From assembly GCA_027625915.1 (NCBI GenBank), contig JANTQA010000019.1, positions 439,001-503,000 of the forward strand: a DNA stretch of 64,000 nucleotides, read 5' to 3'. Shown piece by piece: positions 46,500 to 58,947 of the stretch (position 1 is the stretch's first letter; every line of letters begins with the position of its first letter). This stretch comes from Anaeramoeba flamelloides (Eukaryota > Metamonada > Anaeramoebidae). The position numbers and the translations under genes were made by a program. The notes below the pieces were generated by a model, which saw nothing but the letters and a program-made list of their open reading frames with translations, was not told where the DNA came from and searched no databases.

Positions 46500-47250
46500 C
46501 TAAAAAGGATATTGAAGAATTGCACTTCTTTTGATTGATAAAATATACCTAACTTTTTAAAAACAAAATTTCATTGGATCATCTTTGACAAAAAATTCTG
46601 ATAAAAAAAATTTGAGAGGATCTCTTTGGCAAAAAAGTTGAAAACAACAAAAAACAGAATTCGAAATATCTTATTGTCCAAAAAAAGGTAAAAGATAAAA
46701 AACATTTCAAAGGATTCCCAATTTCAAAAAAAACAAATTTAGAAAAAAAAATTAAATCTTTTCTTCTTCAAATTTCCAAAGTGTTCACCTTTTTGCAATT
46801 TAAAACAAATTGTTTTCTATAAGTATACAACAATTTAATATAATTTAATTGAATTCCTGGTTATTTTCTAAACCCTCATAAATTTGACCAAGTATAAAGA
46901 TTTTGTACAATTCTTGGGTTATAAAGAAACTCAATTGAGAAATGAAAAAAATGAAAAAAAAAATCTATGAGATCTCAAAAAGTACCAAATAACTACACTT
47001 CAAAAACTTACACAGTTGCTTTCAAAATAATAATTCACAATAATTTAAATTGGAAATTGAGTGTAGCTCTTTGTCAGCCTTTTTCTAAAAATCGTAGTTT
47101 TTCATTTTTGATTTTTTGAGACCGATCCTACATCAAATTCTGGCTCGCATTTAATCGTTATTAGGAACTGATAAAAAATACCATTTTTTTTTTCCCAGTC
47201 AAAAAATTATTTTTGACTTTAATGACTCGTACCTTAAAATGTTTTTTTTT
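46500..47250. repeat. dispersed repeat, copy 2 of the 6.9 kb family
   Basis: Collinear with 6900-7560: GAGGATCTC words, TTTTCTTCTTCAAATTTCCAA, AACCCTCATAAATTTGACCA, the A-rich run at 46950, GAGATCTCAAAAAGTACCAA, TTTAAATTGGAAATTGAG and GAGACCGATCC at 47119. It ends about 230 bases before the 3' end of the sulfatase-like gene. Confidence 0.65.
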
Positions 47251-47481
47251 AAAAAATGATCTAACTTGAAAATTTTTCCATTCTGAATGTGTTCTTAAAT
47301 AGATCAATACTTTCTGTGCACTTGCAAAATACAAAATAAGAATGTAAATAATATAACTAATAACATATTTTAATATTTCACGCTGTTTCCGTGAGAGATA
47401 GAGAGACCGATCCCTTAAAAATGACAAATGTAAAATTGTAAAATAAAAAAATATCCAAATAATATTTCTAATAAATATTTA

Positions 47482-50400
47482 TTATTCTATAAAACATAAA
47501 GAACTCTTTATACCATTCCTTATAGCCCACTTTTCATTGTCTTGCTCCTTTTGATTCATTGATGTGATTCTTATCATTGTATCATCTAAAGAAGTAATTC
47601 TAAAGAAAAGTTCACGGCCTTTGGGCAAAGTGACTATAAAAGAAGCACATAGAATCTTCCTATCGGTTTCTATTAGTGATTCAATTTCTTTAAACTTTAT
47701 CGGTTCACATATTGAATCTTCAGGCTTTTGTATTTGGTCGTTTAATTCATTGATCTTTACTTTAATAAAATCTGCGAATTCTTCAATTTTTTTTGGATCT
47801 GTTATTCTTGTACTTATTTGGTTACATTTACAAAATCTAATTGGAATCCATGGATCTTTACACTTACGCTCTAAAGGAACCTCCTCGTTCATCAAATTAT
47901 ATGCCCCATTTGTATTATGCTGAATACTATCAGACGAAAAGGAAAGATGAGGATCGTTATCTAGCAGCGGGAGCTCATGGATCGATGTATACAGATCTAA
48001 ATGCGAAATCAAACGATTTGAATTAATTTTTAGATACTTGCGAATGTTTGGTCTTTCGTCAAGCCATTGCTTAGGCGCTGTGATTGAGAGGAAGGGATAT
48101 TTGTGCTCAATTTCGCCTATTCGAGTTGCAACATGCTTAGTATAATGCAGACCGTGATCTGAAGAGAATATTATCATTGTGTTTTCTAAATCCAAACTTT
48201 TGAAAAATCGCAAAAGCGACAAGGGGCAAAACCCCATCTTCCATCTTTTATCGAAATGGGCCTCCAATGTTGACATTGAATAAAAAAAGGGGAACCCATC
48301 TTCCTTATTGCTTTCCACAATCAAGTCATGGAATCTATTATAAATATCCATCCGATAAAAGTGGTTGAAACCCTCAGCTTCGGGGAAAAAGGTTTCTGGC
48401 GTGTCCCCAAAATCTATATGATAATCCGAAACATATGGACCCCATTCTTCTTCTTTCCCACACTCTTGTGCGGAGACTGGATGGCACATATCCATAAAAT
48501 TTGATTTGGAACTGTCTGCAGTCAAATATCCATGATCTTTAAATTGGTTCCAGATGATCCTACCACAGTTATTGGAATTAATCTTCACAAATCTGTCTGG
48601 CTTGCTGCCGTTTTTTTCTTGGCAGAGTTGAACATGGTGTCTTGTTCCTTCTTTTAGTTTCCAGTTTGTGTTAGAGTATTTCAACCCCATAAAGGAAGGA
48701 ACTTGGTTCCATTGTGAAGTACGATGAATAACGTGATATCGTAGAAATTCAAATGTTTCAAAAGTGTCTTGATTGGTATCTCTGAGAAATTCTCTTAGAA
48801 TGGGGAACAATCGAACATATAGCGGGTGTGATACAGAATCGATTATAACTTTAATTACATTAAGCTTTTTTTTGCCGTGCTTTGTTTTTGGTACAACAGT
48901 CTTGAGATTTTTCAAATTTCGTTGTTTAACCCTTTCTTTAACTACTTCTTCAGAATCAAGTTTCACTGGATATATAACAGTTGTTTTGAATGATTTATCT
49001 TCAGGATCAGTAAATAATAACGTGATTTGTGTTGTTTCAATTGGAAGTTCTAAGGACTCATTTTTTTTTAGTTGGTGAGTTTTCCATTCCCCTCCAAGCT
49101 ATATGTATATATTAATAAGAATTAAAGATAACAAAAAACAATTTTTTTTTTTTTTTTTTGTAAATTTTATTTAAAAGCACACCTTGGGGTATGCGAATTG
49201 AAATGTTCCTTTAAATCTTTTTTTTTTGTTGTTTTATACTAACTTTTGTTTTGTTTTTTTTTTATAGAGCCAAGTTTGCAAAAAAAAATTTACAACTGCT
49301 GCAAAACAAAAAGAATTATTTGGAAGGATGGAATTCTTGAGTGTTTTTTGGATGTGTGAAAATGGAAAGGATTTTTCAAGCAATTTGAATTTGATTGATC
49401 ATAACCTTGATAATGGAAAAAATGGTTGAACACTAATAAAAAGAAAACCAAAAAAGCAACCAAATAAAATGAAGAAGAAAATGAAATAATAAAAATTTGA
49501 AAAAAAAAAGAAAAACCTGAAATTTTTTTTTTTTTTTTTTATTTTGAAGGGAGTAAATTAGTTTCCTCTTACAGCCATTAGGTTTATTTCTTAAATTAAA
49601 AAAAAACGTCCGTTAGCTTTTCCAGAATTTGAGAAATAAAAAGAAACTTTCAAAAATTTTCTTTAAGTTTCTTAAATTAAAGAAAAAAAACCGAGGCACT
49701 CTACGGTACTCTACGGTACTAATCTAATTTCTAAATTTTTGTTTAGAAATTTTAATAAAGAGGCATAAATTTTTTTTATCATTAACTAATGATAAAATAA
49801 ATAAGGAGTCTTTATTTCGAATAATATCAAGAATATTATTCTTTATTTGCTTATTGTTTTTGTTTATTTGAATTAATTCTGAAGTCCAAAATTTTCGATT
49901 TTTTCTATCGAATGGGCGTCGTTAGTTTTTTTTCAATTTAAGAAAGAAACAGAAAATTTATTTAATTTTCTGTATATTTCAAAAATTAAAAAAAACCGCC
50001 GTTAGGTTTTCCAGAATTTAAAAGAATTGAGTAAAATGGTTGTTTTTACTCTATTCTTTTGAATTCTGTGAAATGGTGGTTAATCTTTCTAGAGTTTTCT
50101 TTTTCTTTGTAAAATTAATAGATTTTCGTTAGGTTTTCTTGAGTTTTCTGTTTATTTGTGAAGTGTTCTAGGTTTTTTTGAGGTTTTCTATTTTATTTAG
50201 AAGTGTTCTAGGTTTTTTTTACTTTTTGAAATAAACAGAAAATGTTAATAAATTTTCGGTTTATTTCAAAAATTAAAAAAAACCTAACGAAAATCTATCG
50301 ATTTTCCAAATATTTCAAAAAGTAAAAAAAACCTAGAACACTTCACAAATAAACAGAAAACTCAAGAAAACCTAACGAAAGTGTCCGTAGAGTGCCTAGC

Positions 50401-52599
50401 TTTTTTTTAATTTTTGAAATTAAAAGAAAATTCCAAAAATTTTCTTTTTATTTCTCAAATTAAAAAAAAGCTAACGGCGATTTTCCAGAATTCTTTTAAA
50501 TTCTGGAAAACCTAACGAAAGTGTCCGTCAAGTGCCTAGGTTTTCCAGGATTAAAAGGAATAAAGTAAAATCAGATAGATTTTACTTTATTCTTTTAAAT
50601 TCTGGAAAACCTAACGGCGGTTTTTTTTACTTTTTGGAATAAACCGAAAATTTCTCAAATTTTCTGTTTATTTCAAAAATTAAAAAAAAACCTAACGGAA
50701 AATCAAAAAAAAAAATATTTTTTCAATTTTAATCAACAAATAATTCCATAATAGTCAAAATAATTGGTTATCCGTTTGAATAAGATATTTATTAAATTTA
50801 AAATGCTTTTAAATATATGATTATAACCACTTAATTCTGAAAAAAAAATATTTTAATTTTTTTAGTATTAAATTTGAAAAAAAAATCTTAAATCGAACCT
50901 AGTAACTTGGATTTTAAAACATTAATTGTAAAATATCTCAAAAAATAATTTTTGATCAAAGATCTTTTATTAACCAATAGTGTTTATTATAAGTGAAGTT
51001 ATCAGAAAGTAAAAAATTAGTAAAATGTTTAATTTTTTTTCAAAAAATTTTTTCATGATCCTGTACCGTCTTCTTACAATTAAAATCGATTTGTCTATTT
51101 TTTTCCAGAACGGTAACACAATTGTTTTCAAAATTATATATTCTAACCACTCTAAATTGGAAATTGTGTTTCGCTCTTGTCACTTTTTTCTAAATATGTT
51201 ATCTTGTCTTTCATTATTGATCTTTAGAGATCGATCGTACACCACACATGCTGTTTGGTTTTTGATTGGTATTAGGCCCTCATAAAAATTACAAAAATTT
51301 TTTTGGAATTTCAGAAAATTATTATTTCACCGAATGATCAGACCCTTCACGTTCTTTTCTAATATTGCATTTCTCTGCAAATTAATCGACCTTACCTCAC
51401 CTTTTTCAAAATAGATAAAAAATTGTAAGTTTTCATTCAGCTTTCCAAAAAGAAAAATAAATAAAAGATCAAAGCCAGCAGTAAAATAAAATATTTAATT
51501 CCATGAAACGGTGTCTTTTTGTAATGAATTTTTCTTTTAGAGTTGGGGACCTTTGGGGTTTATGTTAATCTTTTCGAATGTGATTTTTTTGTCCAAAACT
51601 GAATGAAAATTTGGTTGCTTTTATTTTGCAATTAAGAGTAACTACTTTTACTTTTTCAAAATAGAGAAACACTTTGCAGTTTTCATGAGTTGCTTCTCCA
51701 AATAACTTTTATAAAAAAATACAATTTTCATTTTGGGGATTGTTTGTTGATCAATTCTGACCATTTAAATTAAACCTTCATCTGTTCTTCTGATTTTTTG
51801 TTTGGTGATTTTAAAAGAATAACAAAACAAAAAAGGGATCAAAAAAAAAAAAAAAGAACCAGTAAAGAATTACCGAATTATGAACAGTCACAGGAATTTC
51901 AAGAAATCTTTGAAAAAATTCGTTTGTGCTTTTTATTTCCAAAACATTTGTGTTAATAATCCTGATTGACTTCATCGCCTCTTTGTAAACTATGCTTTGC
52001 TTTTCATAAGTATTAATTAACTCGTCTTTAAGCGTGAAAACAAAATCTGAGCATGTTTTACTCAAAAATTTTGTTTGTCCTGAAAGAAGAATTGCTAAAA
52101 TGATGTCTTCTTTCGTTTCTAATATATAATCACTAGGTTGTATTTTACACATTCCCGGTTCTGGTTTAAACCATTTCTTGTCTTCAGGTATTTGTTCGAA
52201 ACATTTGCTTATTTTTTGAGATTTGTTCAGCCCATTCCAAAGGTTTTCTTCTTCTTTCTCTTTTTCTTTTTCTTTTTCTTTTTCTTTTTCTTCTTCCTTT
52301 TCTTTTTCTTCTTCCTTTTCTTCTTCCTTTTCTTCTTCCTTTTCTTTTTCTTTTTCTTCTTCTTCCTCTTTTTCCTTTTCCTTTTCTTCTTGTTTTTTTT
52401 GTTCTTCCTCTTCTTTTTCTATTACTGTTTCCTTTTCTTTTTCTTCTTCATTTTCAATTTCTGTTTCTTTTTCTTTATTCTTTTCAGAAATTTTATCAGG
52501 TATTTTTTTTCTGTATGTAAAATAAATAATAAAAAGAACGAAAATCAAAAGAATACTTAAAAACTTTTTCTTTTGTACTTGATTTTTATGGATTTTCAT
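47482..52599 (-). CDS. DUF229 sulfatase-like type II membrane protein
   Basis: Two exons: 51874-52599 (ATG at 52599, 242 codons) and 47482-49098 (538 codons), joined in phase 0 across a 2.8 kb intron with donor GTAATT and acceptor ATATAG; about 780 residues. Exon 1: a basic N-terminus, one signal-anchor helix (residues about 13-29), an E/K-rich stalk (33-120), then the luminal start with PGMCKIQPSDYIL, the usual DUF229 entry. Exon 2: NVIKVIIDSVSHPLYVRLFP (about 322-341), where Asp329 and a nearby Ser are the expected metal ligand and nucleophile position; EFLRYHVIHRTSQWNQVPSF; STLEAHFDK; and FSSDHGLHYTKH (Asp556-His557 as metal ligands). The fold is alkaline-phosphatase/sulfatase-like, acting in the secretory lumen or outside the cell; the substrate is unknown for this family. 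Treating the pieces as one gene rests on phase and domain order. Confidence 0.85.
49560..50700. repeat. array of back-to-back hairpins inside the sulfatase-like intron
   Basis: At least five hairpins of about 70 bp follow each other, for example 50007-50036 with 50044-50073, 50399-50432 with 50438-50471, 50538-50572 with 50578-50612 (35-bp arms, 3 mismatches, 5-base loop), and 50623-50695. They are separated by words such as CCTAACGGCG and CCTAACGAAAGTGTCCGTCA. The latter is the reverse of the 10-bp core (GGCACTTGACGGACACTTTC). A short forward core of three 10-bp units lies at 49696-49725. This is the densest copy of the dispersed family. Confidence 0.85.
50701..51310. repeat. AT-rich repeat shared with 60.8-61.2 kb and with 7.3 and 47.0 kb
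   Basis: 50701-51050 aligns in order to 60813-61160 (CAAATAATTCC, ATAGTCCAAATAAT-like, AACTGTGAAAAAAAAATATT, TTGTAAAATATCT, AAAGATCTYTTATTAA). 51110-51310 matches the GATCGATCG repeat at 7300-7540 and 46990-47190. It lies wholly within the intron. Confidence 0.65.
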
Positions 52600-55369
52600 T
52601 CTTTCTTATGGTTAAAAAAATAAAAGAAAATAAAAAGGTTTTTCCAAATGTATTTTGAAAAATAAAAATAGAGGGATAAAGAAGATCAAATTTTTTTGGA
52701 TGAATCATAAAATGATTTTCAAATTTTATTTCTTGTACCTTTACTATTTATTATTTTTTGACAATCCTTTTTTTTAAAAATAGTTCTCCTAATTCTTTTT
52801 TTTAATATTTTTAATAACGAATTCAAAACTACGAATGCTGTTTCGAACATTCAAGTAAAATGAATTGAATTTGCAAAGACAAAAAAAAAAAACGCTTACA
52901 AAAGATTCAACTGAAGGATTATCTAAAATAAGGCCACTATTACCTTTACAGGGATTAAAACACGAGCAAGTGTTGTATTTATTTCTTAGTATCCAGAAGA
53001 ACTATCAAATTTCAGTTTTTTAGGAATATTTCTTTTGACAGATCAGATACTAATTAGCAAACTTATTACTGAAAACCACAACTCAACCATTTTTTTTCTA
53101 ACTTTCTTTTTTCAGATTTAAAATTGATTTTAAGACAATACTTCAATTAGAACGATCATGGCTGGGTTATGAACATTAAATTTATCGAAATGTAAATTTT
53201 TATTTGTCATTTTAAAAATAATTTAAAATGAAAAGGGGAAAAGTTAGAAGTGATTTGTTTTTTATTTGTCATTCATTTTCATCATTTTTCTCGAAATGTG
53301 AAAAAAGATTTTTTTTATTTTTTTATATTTTCATCTTATATTTTTAGGAATTTTTTGATCTTTTTTGTAAAAAATTTTTTATGTGTGCTTTTCTACAAAA
53401 AAAAAACACTTTTTTGTTGGAAACGGTGGAATTGAATATCGTCAATTTGGCTTTAAAAGGAAAAAACAATTTCTTTTTCATTTTTTTGAGGTTGCTAAAA
53501 ATTAGCTGCACTGAAAAAAATGACAAACGATTTTAAAAATCCAAAAAATGTTTTTGACTTTGAAAAAATTTGCAAAAAAATTCTGGAAAATTATCAATTT
53601 GGGTTTCTGGTGAATTGAAAAAGATAAAGTGTCTAAAACAGTGGTTTTTTAACCCCCCCATACCCCAGAAATGGCCTTTTCTAAGATAGTCCTTAAAGAA
53701 AGAGAAAAATCTTATCAAAAATTTAAAAAAAAATTCACAATTATTATGAGTTTTCAATATCATAGAAAATGAAAATTACAGAACCCAATAAATCCTTATT
53801 TCTGAAAAAAAAATTAAAAAACATCATTTTTTCATGAACCCAAACTAGAATTAGAAAAACTAAATGAAAAACGGAATTAAATTTCATTTAGGAAATTCTC
53901 TATAAATTGAAAGTAATTTGTCAGAAAATTTTCCAAACAAAAGTATTTCATTTCAGAATTAAAAAAAACAAAGAATTGAAGAAATAATTGTATCAAATGA
54001 TACTGAAAAAATCAATAAATAAATAATTTTTATTTATTTTTAATTTGATTATTTTTTCATTTTTTTGATTCCCATTATTTGATTGGTATGTAAAAAAATA
54101 TTATACTAGAGTATACCCAACCCTTATATTTATTAGTATATATATATATATATGTATTTGGTAAAAGAAATGATTTGTATAATATAATTTCACATAAACA
54201 GAGGAACTTAAAATAGGTTGAATTTATCCACTCCCCATAAGTGATTAGCGTCTACCAAGGAGAAGCCTAGGAACAAAGTATGTTGTTATTGGGTTTAACA
54301 ACATTAGTGCTACATGGTTCAAATGTCTCTAAAAAATCTCAAAGTCAAGTAGTAATATTTGTTGATTTCATCAATTAAAAATGATCAATGTATTAGTAAA
54401 AAACCCAATAATTTCAGAATAAAATCTGTATTTCACCATAAATTTAAAGGTTGAATTGTCAATATTCAGACTACAAAGTCACGAAATATCTTTCTTAAAT
54501 TTGTGACGAAATGTAGATTAGTTAGTAAATAATTCTATTTTTTTTTAAAAATTAAATAATTAACGAATAAATTTTTTTGGCAAATTATTTATCAAATCAT
54601 CGAAATATATTGATGCTACAAGTACCTTTATCAAAAGCAAACAAAAATAATCAGTCTTTGTGCTTTTATGTTGATGGTTATTGAGTTAATCTTTGAAATT
54701 CAAAAATTCTAAAAATAGTTACTTTTGGAAGTTCTAAATCTAAATTATTAAATACCAGAATACTGTATTTTGGGTTTCTATTTTAAGATTTGGTAAAGGA
54801 ATTAACAAAAATTTTTTCAAAATGAAACTTTTTTACTAGTGATCATTAGTAAAAAATGAAATAATTTATTGTGCAATAAGGTTTATAATAGATTTTTTAG
54901 AGCTATTCGAGACATAGTGCACTAATATCATTTACACCCAATTACAACATACTTTAATGATTGGTAAATCTATGGTGACACTAATCCCTTAAACTACAAA
55001 TGATATTTTTTTTTTCGAAGGATCATAATTATAATTTTTTCAATCAAGAAATACATTTTTATTTATTTTTCTAAATCTAAAATTTAATATTAAAAGTCAT
55101 TTAGTTACTTATAATTAAAAATTAATTTATTGAGCATCTAAAGAAACTATTTTTTCATTTTTCGATTTCATTTCATTTTTGCATTATGGCAACTTGCTTA
55201 ATTAGATCATTAAATATTTTTTTTCATATTGAGATTAGGTTAAGGACTTCGTTTTCAGGTTAAAAGGATGAAATAAGGTATAATAACACCCTTGAAAAAG
55301 TTTTGTAAACTCATTAATATTTACACACCAAGAATTTTTTTGAGAAAAAATGAGAAATTTTCACAATTT
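52600..55369. other. gene-poor region upstream of the sulfatase-like gene
   Basis: No accepted gene. The first few hundred bases should carry the sulfatase-like promoter. Frames at 53250-53763 are composition-driven. A notably less AT-rich, non-coding patch lies at about 54225-54330 (for example CCACTCCCCATAAGTGATTA). A (TA)n run is at about 54136-54153. Confidence 0.4.
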
Positions 55370-55501
55370 CTACCTCGAAAGATCAAACCCAAATTTGATT
55401 TTAATATTTTTGAATTTCCAATTCAATTTTCTGAACTCGTGATAATTCCTTGGGCCACTCAACATATTATTTACATTTGCTTTTTCAAGTTTGAAAATTT
55501 C
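55370..55501 (-). pseudogene. exon-like remnant, unrecognised
   Basis: A minus-strand frame reading EIFKLEKANVNNMLSGPRNY and ending FGFDLSR before a stop at 55370; it is preceded by an AG that could be an acceptor. Its complexity is higher than its flanks, but there is no recognisable family and the opposite strand (55292-55510) is also open. Possibly part of the same decayed minus-strand locus as the pieces at 56.4, 57.4, 57.8 and 59.0 kb. Confidence 0.25.
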
Positions 55502-55939
55502 TCAAATTAGAACTTGTACTTGTAAATCCCGGAAAAGTCACTTTTTTTCAATTATTTTTTTATGTTATTTCAATTCCCTTTTCATTGAAAAAGAAAGAAA
55601 AAAAGTGTGAGTGAAAAGGCAAGATGACAAAAAATACTTTTTTTTTTTTTTTTGTCCAATTTCTTTCGAATGAAAATTCTTTTTGAGAAGTTAAAGTGAA
55701 ATAAGCTAATAACTCAAAACTCTCAAGTGTGGAAACATAGTCCTTAATATATATATATATATATATTTGGAAAAATTTAATTTAGGCAAAAGAAATTCCA
55801 AACAAAGAAGTTTCTAATTTCCAAACAAGTTTAAATCTTCTTTTGGGAATTGAGATTACAACTTGATTTTAAAATACGTTTACAATTGAAATTTGATTTG
55901 TGTGTTTTTAAAAGAGTACTTGATCGTTGTTAATTCCCA

Positions 55940-56345
55940 CTCATTATTTTTCACCGAGATATAAGAAGAAAAATATAAAATTATTTCCAAAATTTTCTCT
56001 CATATCTCAAAACGAAAAAGAAAGTTGTGAAAAAACGACTTTTTGAGAAAATTTCTTTTTAGGTGAAAGTGAAAAACCTTGAGACCTTGTTGAGAAGTTT
56101 TTTTTATTTATTTTTGACTTGTGAGTCATGTTGAGGCTGTTTGTCATTTTCACCTAAAAGGTCAAAATGGATAAAATTGTAAATTTTGATGAATTATTGT
56201 TGAAAGGCCCTTTGTTATTTCCAACCAAAGTTTGAATTCGTCAAAGGTACAGTCAAGTCTATTGTATTAAATCCATCCAAAATTGCAATTTCCGAAATTT
56301 TAAAGATCATTTTTTCTCAATTGATACACAATAATTGACTAATTT
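55940..56345. repeat. about 400-bp duplicate, partner at 58190-58575
   Basis: Shared blocks in order: AACGAAAAAGAAAGTTG/AATGAAAAAGAAAGTTG, ACTTTTTGAGAAAA, GAGAAGTTT, ATTTTTGA-TGTGAGT, TTTGTYATTTTCACC and AAAGATCATTTTTTCT. The partner is about 2.2 kb away in direct orientation. Confidence 0.65.
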
Positions 56346-56364
56346 TTAAAAATAAAAAAATTGA

Positions 56365-56603
56365 CTAATTTTTACAAATTAAATTTCCAAAAGATTCCTC
56401 AAATGAAAAATTCTTCAAAACCTTGTCCACACAAGCCTTCGCCCAATTTATCTCATAAAACGAATTGGGTGTTGAAATTAACAATCTAAACAAAAAAATT
56501 TTATCAAAAAGGCAGAAAAAGAATGTCAAATGTGTTTTGCAGGGATCATGTTGTTCCAATAACAATTCGAGAAGACATTCTCTTCTGAGTCGTGGTGAGG
56601 AGA
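56365..56603 (-). pseudogene. exon-like remnant, unrecognised
   Basis: A minus-strand frame of about 79 codons running RLRRECLLELLLEQHDPCKT, then a hydrophobic stretch, then INWAKACVDKVLKNFSFEES and a stop at 56365. G+C is raised and the residues look like real protein, but no start or upstream exon is clear and I do not recognise it. Could be the last exon of a small gene or a decayed fragment. Confidence 0.35.
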
Positions 56604-57320
56604 TTTAATTAAAGGAAAAACAAAAAGAACCAAAAAAAATAAAAGAAAATCACAACCCTTTGATAATAATTCATACAACCTTTCCAGTCTGACGTGAAAA
56701 TTTATAAGACCCTAGAAATTGATTTTCTATTCTGAAATTTTATCAATGTACAATAACAGTAAAATGGTTATGAAAGCTCATCATAAATCGTAAAACTTAT
56801 AATATGAAGAGTAAAAAGAAGTTATGCCCTTCCACAGAAAAAAATCCAAAAATGAAAAGAAAAGTCGATCTTCAATTTCCAAAATAGTTAAAATTAAAAG
56901 TTTATCAATTTAAAAACAACAGTCTAAAAATACTTTCAAATTTACATGGCTTCTGCGATTGCTGTGGTTTCAATTCTTGTCAAAATTTAATTTTTGTCTT
57001 TGTTTTTACAAAAAAAATAACACTTATTAAGTAAGACAAGTTGAAATTTTGATCTTATTAGAGAAATTGAATTCTAAACTATCTTTCCTTATAATTGGCC
57101 CATTAAAAATCAAATTTTAAATAAAAATATTTTTAATAATTGAAGTTATCTATTATAATATAAAAATTTAGATTTTAATATTCAATACTATACTCAGGAT
57201 ATTTATTTTTTCTCTAAAAATAAAAGAAAGAAAAATAAAAAAAACTGTTAAAAAAAATTGTGCCATTTATTTTGAAAGAAGCATTAAATAAAAAATAGAA
57301 AATTTAAAAAAGTAAAAAAA

Positions 57321-57434
57321 CCCATTTATTGATTCTCCTCCCATTTGAATAACTAAATCTAATCTCTTTTTCATATTTGAAACCAAATTTTTCATTAATT
57401 CATCTGTTACTTCTTTCAAATTTTTCATTTTCAT
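57321..57434 (-). pseudogene. exon-like remnant with a start codon
   Basis: From an ATG at 57434 the minus strand reads MKMKNLKEVTDELMKNLVSN and continues KRLDLVIQMGGES before low-complexity Phe codons. The amphipathic helix pattern and lack of stops suggest former coding. No GTA donor follows directly, unlike the accepted genes. Possibly the first exon of the locus that includes 56.4 kb. Confidence 0.25.
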
Positions 57435-57788
57435 TTTTCATTTTAACAAAACACTTTTGAAAAAATAAAAAAGAGAAAAAATGATTTATTTGCAAACTTT
57501 TCATTGTGAGAGGAAAAACTTCAAAAGGATATAAAAGCAATTCATTATTCAAATGTAAGATGGACCATTTATTATGAAATTTAGTTTATCTTTCATAAAA
57601 TTCAATTTTATAATACACAAACAATTCTATGTCATATAATATTTTACAGTAGGGTTGGAACGGATTAATTGTTTGTGGAGACAATACAACAATTGAAAGT
57701 GACTCAATGATCAATAATCATTAAAGGCATGATCTTTTAAAGTTAGTGCTAAATATTTAGACATGTTTTTTAATTTTTAAAATCATTA

Positions 57789-57869
57789 TTATTTTTCTTT
57801 TTCATTTTCCCATTCGTCTACAAGGTGTTCAGGTTCACAGATCTCAAATTTTCTTAGTGAATTTTCCAT
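57789..57869 (-). pseudogene. short exon-like remnant, partner at 59.0 kb
   Basis: A 26-codon frame from ATG 57869 (MENSLRKFEICEPEHLVDEW, then an acidic/Lys end) to TAA. The same DNA context (57789-58000) is duplicated at 59010-59210, where the equivalent position reads NSQRKFLDTETRTQ. This suggests duplicated copies of a former terminal exon. Very short, so weak. Confidence 0.25.
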
Positions 57870-58189
57870 TTAAAAAAATTTACATAAAATGATTTTTTGA
57901 TCCAAATTGCAGAATATTTTTTAGATCCTAACTCTACATTTTAAATGAGATTGGAACAAATTGAGGAGAGACTATTTGTTGAATTGCAAACTGTAGTCCT
58001 TAAGTTATCCAACAATTTTTAAAAATTTACTATCTATAATCAATCAATTTAGTAAATGTTGTTGTTCTTTAATTTATCTAAATATCTATTAAGAGCTACT
58101 TTTATAATTGAAATTCAAAGTATATTATGTTATTATCACATTTTGGGGGTTTGTAATTCTCATAAATATTTCTTCAGTAATATCTTGGT

Positions 58190-58575
58190 CTGAAAAAATG
58201 ACATATTTTTATTCTAATTTTACAATCTTTATTACACAAAATGAAAAAGAAAGTTGGGAAAAAAAAACTTTTTGAGAAAAATTCTTCTTCAGTGAAAATG
58301 ACAAAAGTTGATACAATGCCGAGAAGTTTCTATGCTTTATTTTTGATATGTGAGTTAAATTAAAAGGGTTTGTTATTTTCACCAAAGAGGTCAGAATGTA
58401 GACAAATTATTAAAAAAATTTTTAACTTATTTTTTGATATTTTCTGGTGAATATAAAAATCAGGAAATAGATTGACAATTTTATGGTAATCTATAGAATT
58501 CAAAATACTCAATTTCCCAAAAAAAAAAGATCATTTTTTCTTTATTGAATTGAAAAAAAAATTTTTCCAAATTTA
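58190..58575. repeat. about 400-bp duplicate, partner at 55940-56345
   Basis: Second copy of the block described at 55.9 kb. Together with the 57.8/59.0 kb pair it shows that this 4 kb interval was built by local duplications and then decayed. Confidence 0.65.
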
Positions 58576-58947
58576 ATTATCATTTAGAAATCTGGACACA
58601 AAACTTCACAGAAAGTTTCTCACAAATTCCCCAATTTGCATGAGTAAAATAATAATGTTTTGGAGAGAAATGCCTTTAACAAAAAAATTGTAACACAAGA
58701 AATAAACCAATTATTTTGGGATGTTTGGTAAAGGAGATTGTGTTCAAAAATCAAAACACGCTAAGACTATTCTTGAAAGAGTTGCTGTGAACTTCAATCC
58801 AATTCAAGAAAAAGAGTCTTAACAAAAACAGAAAACTAAGAGAAAGTAATAACTTCTTGGTAAAGAATTGTTTTGGTTTCTCAAGAACTTGGGAAAATTC
58901 AATTAACCCCAATTATCAAAAATAAGAGGTAAAGTGATCTTTGAAAG

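Noticed and set aside
47564-48026. Plus-strand frames inside the sulfatase-like gene
   Set aside because: Shadows of the strongly supported minus-strand coding sequence.
49696-49725. CCTAACG and 10-bp words as telomeric or subtelomeric repeat
   Set aside because: The words are spacers within hairpins and a phased core, not a head-to-tail telomere unit, and are scattered among ordinary genes.
52138-52560. Phe- and Ser-rich open frames on the plus strand opposite the sulfatase-like stalk
   Set aside because: Mirror of the E/K-rich stalk codons on the minus strand; pure composition effect.
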